From Nonomuraea muscovyensis (GTDB lineage: Bacteria > Actinomycetota > Actinomycetes > Streptosporangiales > Streptosporangiaceae), in the NCBI RefSeq assembly GCF_014207745.1, contig NZ_JACHJB010000003.1, forward strand, positions 1 through 64,000: a stretch of DNA of 64,000 nucleotides. Direction: 5' to 3'. The translations under genes were made by a program, and so were the position numbers. Positions 45,148 to 52,933 of the stretch are shown in pieces (position 1 is the stretch's first letter; every line of letters starts with the position of its first letter). The notes below the pieces were generated by a model that saw only the letters and a list, made by a program, of their open reading frames with translations, was not told the DNA's origin and did no database searches.

Positions 45148-45486
45148 ATGACCATGAGCACGGATGGGATCGAGCTGACCGAGGCGGCGCGCGGGTTTCT
45201 CAAGGCGATGGCCAGTGACACGCGTCAGCAGATCCTCATGCTGTTCGCCGGCGGGATCGAGTTGACGGTCAACGAGGTCGCCGAACGTATGAACCTTGCC
45301 CAGTCGGCTGCCTCCACCCATCTGGCCACCCTGCGCGATGGCGGCGTGTTGACATCCCGCCGGGAGTGGAAGGCGGTCTACTACCGGGCCGACCCGGCTC
45401 GCATCGGTCAGGCGTTGAGCGACCTGCAGATCTCCCTCCGGGCGTGCTGCCCACCCACCGATTGCTCCCCAAGCGGCTGCGGCTGA
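45148..45486 (+). CDS. ArsR/SmtB-family metalloregulator with Cys-rich tail
   Basis: 112 residues from ATG 45148 (GGGGTG about 6 bases upstream; ATG 45127 lies within the operator and lacks a site). Winged HTH: LTVNEVAERMNLAQSAASTH, then LATLRDGGVLTSRREWKAVY. The C-terminus RACCPPTDCSPSGCG has four Cys that could bind As(III) or another soft metal; the classical alpha-3 CxC motif of E. coli-type ArsR is absent, so sensing may use the tail. Divergent from, and presumably repressing, the flavoprotein/BASS operon. Confidence 0.85.
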   Translation: MTMSTDGIELTEAARGFLKAMASDTRQQILMLFAGGIELTVNEVAERMNLAQSAASTHLATLRDGGVLTSRREWKAVYYRADPARIGQALSDLQISLRACCPPTDCSPSGCG

Positions 45487-45589
45487 TCGGCGTCCGGCGG
45501 GTCAGCCGCCGCACGGGCACGGGCCCACCGGATGAACGGCGGACAGCGTGCCGCGCCGATCCAGGGAGACCTCGCACGTTCCGTCGACT

Positions 45590-45822
45590 GATGCCCCTGT
45601 AGCAGCGAGTTCTTTCGGCAACCGCCCGTCGGTCGATGCGCGCTCCGTCGGCGATGTCGTCCTGGCCGATCTCCGGTGGGCGGGGCTGCCGGCCCAGGAG
45701 GATGCCGTCATCGGTGATGTTGCCGGTGGGGATGTCCAGGTGGCCGTGCTCGGCCCGCCAGGCGACGGCCAGGGCGTAGCAGTCCGGCCACGCGGAGGTG
45801 GTCAGGCGGTCGACCAATGTCA
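45590..45822 (-). pseudogene. Helicase-associated (HA) domain remnant
   Basis: The frame reads CYALAVAWRAEHGHLDIPTG, then DDGILLGRQ before losing frame; a continuation (ERASTDGRLPKELAA) is in another frame. The W/Y...HGHL.VP...DG..LG pattern is the HA repeat found in large actinobacterial helicases. No helicase core is nearby. The remaining bases of 45487-45932 hold nothing else I can support. Confidence 0.5.
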
Positions 45823-45932
45823 TTCCATTCCATTTTACAATTGACCACACACCGTCCGACTCATTTCCCAGAGTGTTCGACGCCATATCTCGTGTTGATG
45901 TGACTGCGACATTAACGCATCGATGCCGGAGA

Positions 45933-48836
45933 CTAGATATCCAGCGACGTGAGCCGCAGCCGAACCTCCTCGGACTTGGGATCACCAGAGTTCGAATAGA
46001 AATCGAATGCCTCCGTCCAGGCGCTTTGGGCAGCCGATTCATCGCCCAGAGCACGGTACGAATCGCCAAGCTTCAGGTTGGCTGCTGCGAGGCAGCGGTC
46101 GCTGCCCAGGCTTCGGGTAATGGAGATGGCCTCCTGATAGTTGGTGATCGCCTGCCGATGTCTTTCGAGTGCGGCGGATGCGCGGCCGAGGTTTGTCAAG
46201 TTGATCGCCTGCAGAAACAGCGACCCACCTCGCCGGTTGATCTCCAGCGCCTCGCGCCAGCACTGGATTGCCTCGAGAAAATCCCCCAAGCCAAAGTGGA
46301 TTTCCCCGAGATTATCGAGATTGTGCGCCCGGCCACGCGCATTGCCGAGTCGCGTCGCCAGGTCCAGGGCTTCGATGCACTGAGGCCAGGCAGTCTTGTA
46401 ATCGCCTGCGTCGATCGCAAGCATGGCCATGTTCCCGAGAGTTTTGGTCTTGCCGTCGAGGTCGTCACAGGAGCGGAATGCGGAAAGTGCGTCGTCGTAA
46501 CAGCGAGTTGCCTCGTCGCGCCGGTGGAGCTCGGCGTTGGCGTTTCCCATGGCGTTCAGCAGGTGACCTTCCATCCGGGAGTCACCGTTTTCCCTTGCCG
46601 CCTTTATCGCCGCCTGGTGACTGTCGATGAGGACATGCAGGTCCTTGTAATGGGCCAGGAAGTTCTCCAGGAGGTAGGCGATCTGGCACGAGGCGCTGAA
46701 GGCCTCGTTCGCGTACGCCCATGCGGGCAGGACCGCGAGAGTGTGATACTCCAGCTCGCACCATTGCAGGGCGGCGCGAGGATCGGCAAAACTGACGATC
46801 GCGACGGCTTCCGCCGGCTCCGGCAAGGGATCGCGGTGACGGTCGGGCGCGAAAATGACGTCAACGGCGCATAGGGCGTGCATGAACCACACGAGCAGAC
46901 GGGAGATCGCATCGACGCGGTCGGCGGAGGAATCGTGATGCAGTGTCTGCTCAGCCGCGTGCGCGCGCACCAGATCATGCAAGTGGTAGCGGTCACGATC
47001 ACGCTGCTCCACCAGATGGGTGGCCACCAGCCGATCCAGGTGGCGCCGCGCCTGGTGAGCCGGCAGGGCCGAGATGGCGCTTGCGGCGGCTAGGCCGATA
47101 TCGGCCCCTGGATACAGCCCGCCGACCAATCGCAGCACGCGTGCCGTCTGCGCGTCGAGGCTCTCATACGACCATGAAAGCACTGTGCGCAGGTCCGTGC
47201 CTGCATCGTCGCCGGAGTCGAAGGCGTCCAATCGCTTGTGGCCTCTACTGAGCTCGTCGACGAACGCGGCCAGAGACATGTCCGGCTGTCGGGCGATGCG
47301 CTCGCCGATGATGCGCAGAGCGAGCGGCGATTTGTCACAGAGGTCTGCGAGGCGCCGAGCCTGAGTGTCCTCGGCGCTGATACGGCTTTCGCCTGCCACG
47401 CTGGCCAGCAGCCGGAGCGAGTCGGGCATGTCCAGTGGGGGCAGGCTGATCCTCACGGCCGCCTCTCGAGCCACCAGCCCACGCAGCTGGTTCCGGCTGG
47501 TGATCACTGCGATACAACCGCGTCCCGGTAGGAGCGGCCGGACTTGTTCGGTGTCCGACACGTTGTCGAGGAAGACGATCATGCGTCGTCCCGCCGTGCG
47601 TGTTCTGAAGAGTGCTGAGGCTGCGGCCAGATCAGGCGGAATCTCTTGCGGAGGCACTCCCAAGCTGCGGAGAAGCATGGCCAAGGCGCTTGCCGGGTCG
47701 AGCGGAGGTAGTGTTTCGAATCCTCGCATATTGACATGCAGCTGGCCGTCGGGGAAGTCGGGCGCAACTGCCGTACACCAATGCGTGGCGAGGGCGGTCT
47801 TGCCGATTCCGGCGTTCCCCACGATGACGATCACCTTGGGCGCCGAGTCGGCGCTCGTACCTCTTTCGTCCAGAACCTTGTTGAGCAGATCCACTTCGCT
47901 GACCCGACCAACAAAATGTGATATGTGTGGAGGAATTTCCTGAGGCGGGAAAACTGCAGTGGCGACGGATACGTTGGCGAAGGGTTCCGCGGATGCCTCA
48001 CCGATCGTGTCCGTGCTATCAGCGTGGGCGGCAGCGATCGAACCCTTGAATATCGACATGCTGCGGTGCTCGGCTGCCCGCCGGACGAGCAGCGGGAAGC
48101 GTTCATGGTGACCGGTGAGAATCGCTTGATGGAGCAACTTCAATTCATCGCCAGGAGCGATGCCCAGATCGTCCTGGAACAGCCGGAAAACTGTGCGGTA
48201 AGTGTCGAGCGCCTCCGCTTGTCGGCCGCCTCGACAAAGCGCCGTCATGAGCTGGACCCAGAACCGTTCGCGTAACGGGTGCTCAGCAGTCAGCGCCCTG
48301 AGCTCGGCCACCAGTCCGCCGTCCCGGCCCAATCGCAGGTCGAGGTCCATTCGCCGCTCGACAGCCTGAAGGCGCTGTTCGGTCAGCGGTGGAACTTCAA
48401 GATGATGTAGCGTCTCAGAGTCCACGTCTTCGCATACTGAGCCACGCCACAGAGAGAGTGCCCGGCGGAGAAGATCGGCCTCGCTCTCCGGATCGCCGGC
48501 ATGAGCGGAAGCCTCCATGAGCTGCTGAAACTCCAGCAGATCGAGCTGGTGATCCGCTGCGCGAGCGGTGTACCCGCCTGGCCGAGTGCAGATCACATCG
48601 CTCAGGCCGGGCACCTGGCGGAGGCGCGCCACAATGGTCTGCACGACGCGACGGGGGTCTTGCGGTGAGGAATCGCTCCATAGTCGTTCGATCAACTGCT
48701 CGACGGTGACAACGTGATTAGGGTGGAGAAGGAGCGATGCCAGCAGCGTACGTAGCCTGCTACTCGTAAGCGGCGCAGCTATGCCATCGCGCCTAATCGT
48801 CAGAGGTCCGAGAACCGAGAAGTGCACTCGTGCCAT
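45933..48836 (-). CDS. AfsR/SARP-family transcriptional regulator with NB-ARC and TPR domains
   Basis: 967 residues from ATG 48836 (GAGGTGA about 9 bases upstream). Order: OmpR-like winged DNA-binding domain (FSVLGPLTIRRDG to ARLRQVPGLSDVI), bacterial transcriptional activator domain (about 95-250), NB-ARC ATPase with Walker A GNAGIGKTALATHW (about 338-350) and Walker B MIVFLDNV, then winged-helix and TPR repeats (about 680-960). Such large SARPs (AfsR type) act as switches for secondary metabolism, but no biosynthetic cluster is in this window. No Ser/Thr kinase neighbour is seen. Base composition is somewhat lower in GC than adjacent genes. Confidence 0.9.
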   Translation of the reverse strand: MARVHFSVLGPLTIRRDGIAAPLTSSRLRTLLASLLLHPNHVVTVEQLIERLWSDSSPQDPRRVVQTIVARLRQVPGLSDVICTRPGGYTARAADHQLDLLEFQQLMEASAHAGDPESEADLLRRALSLWRGSVCEDVDSETLHHLEVPPLTEQRLQAVERRMDLDLRLGRDGGLVAELRALTAEHPLRERFWVQLMTALCRGGRQAEALDTYRTVFRLFQDDLGIAPGDELKLLHQAILTGHHERFPLLVRRAAEHRSMSIFKGSIAAAHADSTDTIGEASAEPFANVSVATAVFPPQEIPPHISHFVGRVSEVDLLNKVLDERGTSADSAPKVIVIVGNAGIGKTALATHWCTAVAPDFPDGQLHVNMRGFETLPPLDPASALAMLLRSLGVPPQEIPPDLAAASALFRTRTAGRRMIVFLDNVSDTEQVRPLLPGRGCIAVITSRNQLRGLVAREAAVRISLPPLDMPDSLRLLASVAGESRISAEDTQARRLADLCDKSPLALRIIGERIARQPDMSLAAFVDELSRGHKRLDAFDSGDDAGTDLRTVLSWSYESLDAQTARVLRLVGGLYPGADIGLAAASAISALPAHQARRHLDRLVATHLVEQRDRDRYHLHDLVRAHAAEQTLHHDSSADRVDAISRLLVWFMHALCAVDVIFAPDRHRDPLPEPAEAVAIVSFADPRAALQWCELEYHTLAVLPAWAYANEAFSASCQIAYLLENFLAHYKDLHVLIDSHQAAIKAARENGDSRMEGHLLNAMGNANAELHRRDEATRCYDDALSAFRSCDDLDGKTKTLGNMAMLAIDAGDYKTAWPQCIEALDLATRLGNARGRAHNLDNLGEIHFGLGDFLEAIQCWREALEINRRGGSLFLQAINLTNLGRASAALERHRQAITNYQEAISITRSLGSDRCLAAANLKLGDSYRALGDESAAQSAWTEAFDFYSNSGDPKSEEVRLRLTSLDI

Positions 48837-49187
48837 AATGCGCTCACCTCTTCGAAGTAGATGAAGGTCGGAGCTTCCGCCAGGGAAAAGCGAAACTCGT
48901 CCGCGCCTCGGTGTCGTACCGGGCGCTGACGAGTTTCATGGCTTCTTCTGAGATGATGTGATGCATTCCGCGGGTGATCCGGGTTGAGATTCTGCCGCTG
49001 GTGAAGACGGCTCCGTATGTCCCTGGAAGGCCGCGACGCGTTCGACGTCTCTCCCCTTGTGCGGCGCTTGACCGACACACGATCCCCTGAAGAAGAACCT
49101 CCCGTCGCTGCGATTGCTCGCCGCGCGCCCGCCGGCCGGTTTCCCCTTCGTATTCGTCCGGTACGGGGCGCGCGGCAGCGAGCGGGC

Positions 49188-49727
49188 TCAGCCGGCGGGG
49201 CGGTAGACGAGGATCATGGTCCCGGTGGTGGTCTGGGCCGACTGCTCCAGTTCCAGGCGCTTGAGCGGGCTGTCGGTGCCGAACAGGCGCCTGCCCGCGC
49301 CGGCCACGACCGGCGAGACCATCAGTCTGAGCTCGTCGAGCAGGTCCTGCTCCAGGAGTGAGCGCACCAGGCCGGGGCTGCCTGCGACGCCGATGTTGCC
49401 GCCCGGCTCGCTCTTGAGTCGGGCGATCTCCTCGGTCAGGTCGCCTTTGAGGAGTGTGGTGTTCTGCCAGTCGGCCCGGTCGAGGGTCGTGGAGGCGACG
49501 TACTTGTGTGCGGCGTTGATGTAGCTCGCGAACGGCTCGTCGGTCGAGGTGGGCCAGTATCCCGCCCACTCCTCGTAGGTGACGCGGCCCATCAGGACGG
49601 CGTCCTGGGCGTCCATGACGGCGTTCATCTCGGCTGCCATCTCCTCGTCGAAGGCGGACTGCCACTTGTCCGGCGACTCGGTGACGCCGTCGAGGGAGAT
49701 GAACAGGCTGGAGACGACTTTACGCAT
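49188..49727 (-). CDS. Dihydrofolate reductase family (RibD C-terminal-like) protein, copy 1
   Basis: 179 residues from ATG 49727 (AAGGAG 8 bases upstream). It begins MRKVVSSLFISLDGVTESPD, has AVLMGRVTYEEWAGYWP and NIGVAGSPGLVRSLLEQDLL, and ends with RLFGTDSPLKRLELEQSAQT. These are the features of the DHFR-like family common in actinobacteria, an NADPH-binding reductase fold of mostly unknown substrate. It is preceded by a 32-base palindrome and, across it, a TetR remnant, so it was probably TetR-controlled. The copy at 54680-55219 differs by one residue (Glu/Gln). Confidence 0.85.
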   Translation of the reverse strand: MRKVVSSLFISLDGVTESPDKWQSAFDEEMAAEMNAVMDAQDAVLMGRVTYEEWAGYWPTSTDEPFASYINAAHKYVASTTLDRADWQNTTLLKGDLTEEIARLKSEPGGNIGVAGSPGLVRSLLEQDLLDELRLMVSPVVAGAGRRLFGTDSPLKRLELEQSAQTTTGTMILVYRPAG

Positions 49728-49745
49728 GATGCACTCCTTCTGAAG

Positions 49746-49777
49746 TGTCCAACGGATACCAGAGTATCCATTGGACA
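49746..49777. promoter_or_regulatory. Palindromic operator upstream of the DHFR-family gene (copy 1)
   Basis: TGTCCAA(C/T)GGATAC on both strands around a 4-base centre gives a 32-base dyad with one mismatch, 18 bases from the start codon. Position between the gene and a divergent TetR remnant suggests a TetR-type operator. Confidence 0.7.
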
Positions 49778-49809
49778 CTCCGGTGTATAGCAGATACTTG
49801 GATTCGGTC

Positions 49810-49935
49810 GACATGCTCCAGGACGAACGGCCGCGACCCGCTCGCGAGAGACCCGCGCTCACCGCTCCTTGCCATCGCGAGGGCGGCCATAGAGATCGCC
49901 GACACCGAGGGCATCCAGGCCGGCGGCACCTCGAC
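49810..49935 (+). pseudogene. TetR-family regulator, N-terminal fragment
   Basis: In shifting frames the segment reads MLQDERPRP, then LLAIARAAIEIADTEGIQAG, the first helices of a TetR DNA-binding domain. It ends before the recognition helix. It lies divergent to the DHFR-family gene with the palindrome between them, so it is likely the lost local regulator. Confidence 0.5.
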
Positions 49936-49951
49936 CGCGCCCCCAGTCCGG

Positions 49952-50830
49952 TCACTCCACGGTGAGGATCTCGTGCATGCCCTGAGCCGCGTGCCCGCGG
50001 CCCGTGCGGTAGTCGGGCAGCCAGGTGACCAGCGCGTACGTGCCAGGAGACAAGTCCGCACGTACTACCGCCGACTGTCCTGGAGACATGGGGACCAGGC
50101 CGACCGGTCGGCCCGTGAACGGATACGGCGCCTGGCCGCCCTCGTCCATCGCCGTGAAGTAGGCGCCCACCTGCTCGCGGGTGGTGCCGGGCCGTACCGG
50201 CATGAGGATGGCCTCGTTGAACTGGCGCGACCTGTTCAGCACACGCACCGGCCGCCCTGAACGGATCGTGGCGGGCGCCTCGAACCGGCTCGTGCCGTCG
50301 GGGGCCCGGTACTGCGTGATCTGGGCCGCTGCGGCCGGCGGAGACGGGCGCCATGGCGCGGGCCGTACGCGCAGCGTCCGGACCTTCTCGGCCAGGCCGG
50401 GCCTGCCGACCTCCTTGAAGTCGATCAGATGGTAGGTGCCCGCGGTCAGCTCCGTGGTGTAGGAGACGGGCGTGCTCGGCAGGACGGCCGCGCCGCCGTG
50501 CATGACCACCTCCCTGGCCAGCTTCCGGGCGGCGGCCAGCGCGTCCTCCGGGTTCGCGCGGTCGTAGGCGCGCTCCAGGTCGGCAATGACCTGTTGCAAC
50601 GACACGCCCGGCCCGGCCCGCAGCACTCCCAGGTAGGCGCCTTCAGGGTCGGGCGACTGGATCCTGAAAGTGGTGGCTCCGGCGGGCATGGACGCGGGCG
50701 CCGTGAAACCGGAGGTCTCGACGACGACGTCAACGATGTTCGCGGCGGCCTCGGGGTCGGCGTGGGCCACGGAGGCGGAGGCGGTGAACGTCAGGGCGAG
50801 GGCCAAGGCGGTGATCACTCGTGTTCGCAT
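49952..50830 (-). CDS. Secreted hypothetical beta-sandwich (cupredoxin-like) protein
   Basis: 292 residues. Signal peptide VITALALALTFTASASVAHA. The mature part holds two similar halves, each like a plastocyanin-type sandwich: VDVVVETSGFTAPASMPAG to GTYHLIDFKEV, and FEAPATIRSGRPVRVLNRSR to GTYALVTWLPDYRTGRGHAA. It ends GMHEILTVE. Proteins of this kind are exported, and the second half resembles cupredoxin-like domains of unknown metal content. It is inside the segment bounded by the inverted DHFR copies. Confidence 0.7.
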   Translation of the reverse strand: MRTRVITALALALTFTASASVAHADPEAAANIVDVVVETSGFTAPASMPAGATTFRIQSPDPEGAYLGVLRAGPGVSLQQVIADLERAYDRANPEDALAAARKLAREVVMHGGAAVLPSTPVSYTTELTAGTYHLIDFKEVGRPGLAEKVRTLRVRPAPWRPSPPAAAAQITQYRAPDGTSRFEAPATIRSGRPVRVLNRSRQFNEAILMPVRPGTTREQVGAYFTAMDEGGQAPYPFTGRPVGLVPMSPGQSAVVRADLSPGTYALVTWLPDYRTGRGHAAQGMHEILTVE

Positions 50831-51009
50831 GCCGCCCAGCGTCGTTCGCGGAACCGCTCGCCCGCATCGGCCCCAGGGCGGTACCGCGTCGTCCGACCGC
50901 GCAACCGGCGCGGTAACGCCGTCGGCTCCGGTACGACCGGCGATGTACTACCGCATCTCCTCGAGCCTACGGCCGTGACAGCGAGTCAAGATCGAAGGAG
51001 AAGAAGGCG

Positions 51010-51099
51010 ATGGCCGGGAACAACGGCGTGGACCCTGCCGCCTCGCTGGCTCAACAGAGCGCGGGGGATCGGATCCGACCGGCGCCGTCGGTGCCATGA
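51010..51099 (+). pseudogene. IS256-family transposase start fragment
   Basis: GAAGGAGAAGAAGGCG is followed by ATG and MAGNNGVDPAASLAQQSAG, the beginning of another IS256-type transposase, ending at TGA 51099. The upstream TCAAGATCGAAGGAG resembles the leader of the IS256 fragment at 39407. The rest of 50831-51258 shows no gene. Confidence 0.5.
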
Positions 51100-51258
51100 G
51101 GTGGTCGGTGGCTGTGGTCTTGGTGGGGGCGGTTGAGCAGCAGATCGGCTCGGGCCCGAACCGCGATTCTTGACCCCCCCATCAGCTGTTCCAGCAGAGA
51201 CCTCTGCCGGTGATGGTATCCCCTCTCCAGTGGGTCCTCTGGAGGAAGGAACGAGACA

Positions 51259-51625
51259 GTGACAAGCAGTGTCACCTCCGTAGCCGGCACCGGCATCGCG
51301 TTCACGGCGACCGGTGCAGGACCATCGATCGTCACCGGCACCCTCCTGGCGAAACTCGACGATCCTCGGCCCTTATGACCCCGACGCGATCCGGCGGCTC
51401 AAGAATCGGGTCGACGGCGACGTCTTCGCCGGCGCCAGCGGCACGCTGGTACGCGCCATGATCGCCGACGGTCTGGTGGACGAGCTCAACCTCTTCCGCT
51501 ATCCGCTTACCGGCGGCCAGGGGCCACGCCTCTTCCCGGCAGATGCCCGACCCCTGAAAATGCGCCTGGAGTCGCATCGCGCATTCGACCACGGGGTTCT
51601 CCACCTGAAGTGCCGGCTCATCTGA
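51259..51625 (+). pseudogene. Chimeric remnant: alpha/beta-hydrolase start joined to a DHFR-family C-terminus
   Basis: GTG 51259 (GGAGGAAGG upstream) starts VTSSVTSVAGTGIAFTATG, then AGPSIVTG, as in small alpha/beta hydrolases, and stops at 51378. From about 51345 another frame gives NSTILGPYDPDAIRRLKNRV, DGDVFAGASGTLVRAMIADG and NLFRYPLTGGQGPRLFPADA, the C-terminal half of a second DHFR/RibD-like protein, unrelated in detail to the 49188 gene. Two unrelated gene halves have been joined by deletion. Confidence 0.65.
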
Positions 51626-51689
51626 TCGCCCGGCGACCCCGGGACGGTGCCAGGAGACGCCGGCGGTGACGAGTCGCGACCATCACGCC

Positions 51690-52406
51690 TTACGGACGTT
51701 CCCGTTGCGCGATCAGCCCGGCTATCCCGTTGAAGATGCAGTCAAGGCCGAACCGGCGCCCGTTGTCGTCGAGCAGGTCGCCGGTCTCGGCCATGGCCCG
51801 GGTGAGGTCGGGGAAGCGCGCGCCGTGTCTGGCCATGAGCTCGCCGATGGTGACGGCCACGCTGCCTTCGGTGGTCCAGGGCTGGGTGCCCGCCGAGGCG
51901 GTGGAGTGGATATTGCGGATATGCGCGAACAGCAGGAACACCGTGGCCATCCGCTCGCCCCCCGTCAGGCACGTCTCGGAGAGCGCGCTGACCGCGGAGT
52001 CGATCCAGCCGATCTCGTTGGGCCCCATCACCCGGTTGCCTACCGTCACCGACGGCAGCCACGGATGGCGTTCCCATGTCTCGGCCAGCAATCTGCTGAA
52101 CTCCTCCATCTTGGGCCGCCAGCCACCGGGCACGCGGCCCAGCCTGGGTGGCTCGCCGACAGCCGTGTCGATCATCACGGCCATGAGTTCGGCCTTGTTG
52201 GCCACATAGCGGTAGAGCGACATCTTGGTGAAGCCGAGGTCGCCGGCGACGCGCTGCATGGACACCGCGGCGATGCCGTCGCGGTCGGCGATCTCGATGG
52301 CCGAGCGGGCGATCGCCTCGAGGCTGAGCGCGGGCCGCGCTTTCCTGGCCACCCGCTCCTCCTGATTCCAGAGCAAGCCGAGCGCGCCGTCTTCGTCGGT
52401 CGCCAT
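51690..52406 (-). CDS. TetR/AcrR-family transcriptional repressor
   Basis: 238 residues. The DNA-binding domain is LSLEAIARSAIEIADRDGIA, then AVSMQRVAGDLGFTKMSLYR and YVANKAELMAVMID, followed by a TetR_C-type ligand domain (LPSVTVGNRVMGPNEIGWID). It is divergent from a VOC pseudogene and the DHA2 exporter at 52934-54481, the usual regulator-exporter arrangement, so the exporter is its likely target. TAGCGT and ACGCTA at about 52453-52483 form a possible operator in the intergenic region. Confidence 0.88.
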   Translation of the reverse strand: MATDEDGALGLLWNQEERVARKARPALSLEAIARSAIEIADRDGIAAVSMQRVAGDLGFTKMSLYRYVANKAELMAVMIDTAVGEPPRLGRVPGGWRPKMEEFSRLLAETWERHPWLPSVTVGNRVMGPNEIGWIDSAVSALSETCLTGGERMATVFLLFAHIRNIHSTASAGTQPWTTEGSVAVTIGELMARHGARFPDLTRAMAETGDLLDDNGRRFGLDCIFNGIAGLIAQRERP

Positions 52407-52509
52407 CCGTCCTCCTTCACATTGAGAGTTGCCAACCTGGCCACTGTGTGTCTAGCGTACATCTTGTGTCCGACGGACGCTAAGTATCCCGGAGATAACA
52501 GGAGACCGA

Positions 52510-52933
52510 CACGGCGACCAAGATCTTCACCAAGCCTGCACGTCAGTGACCTGAAGGCGTTGATCGACCTCTACATCAAGCTCGGCTTCCCCTTCGACGC
52601 CGACCTCACGACCGACGAGGCCGGCTGCATGGTTGTCGACGAGCACATCTACGCCTTGCTCGTGACCGGGCCGTCCTTCGGGACCATCACCGGCAGGGAG
52701 CCCGCCGACACCGCCGCCGTGCAGAAAGTGGCGCTGGTCCCGAGATCGACTGCCGCGAGCGCGTCGACGAGCTGACCGACGCCGCGGTGTCCGCCGGAGG
52801 GCGGGCGGCGGGCGAGTCCCAGGGCGAGGGCGTCATTCACTCCCGCGGCTTCCGCGACCTGGACGGACGCCTGTGGGACGTCCTCCCCAACCACCTGATC
52901 GGTACGGCTGAGCCGTACGGAAAGGACTTCCCC
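52510..52933 (+). pseudogene. VOC/glyoxalase-family gene, start lost and frameshifted
   Basis: ACGGCGACCAAGATCTTCAC encodes ATKIFT preceded by ACG where ATG is expected. After a shift near 52535 the frame reads LHVSDLKALIDLYIKLGFPF, then LTTDEAGCMVVDEHIYALLV. Another shift near 52740 leads to DCRERVDELTDAAVSAGGRA and GFRDLDGRLWDVLPNHL. This is a small glyoxalase-like metal-binding fold, broken by at least two frameshifts and a start-codon change. It ends just before the exporter start. Confidence 0.75.

Larger units (their letters stand above)
49119..49796 (-). repeat. Inverted duplication, copy 1 (dihydrofolate-reductase-family gene plus promoter)
   Basis: The minus strand of this 678-base segment matches 54611-55285 almost perfectly. 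I see one substitution in the gene (GAG/CAG, Glu/Gln) and a 3-base length difference in the 3' flank. It covers the whole gene, its palindromic operator and short flanks. Confidence 0.92.

Noticed and set aside
45269..46069. 266-residue minus-strand frame as a full gene
   Set aside because: Its ends overlap the ArsR-type and SARP genes; only the central helicase-associated segment is recognisable, so it is reported as a remnant.
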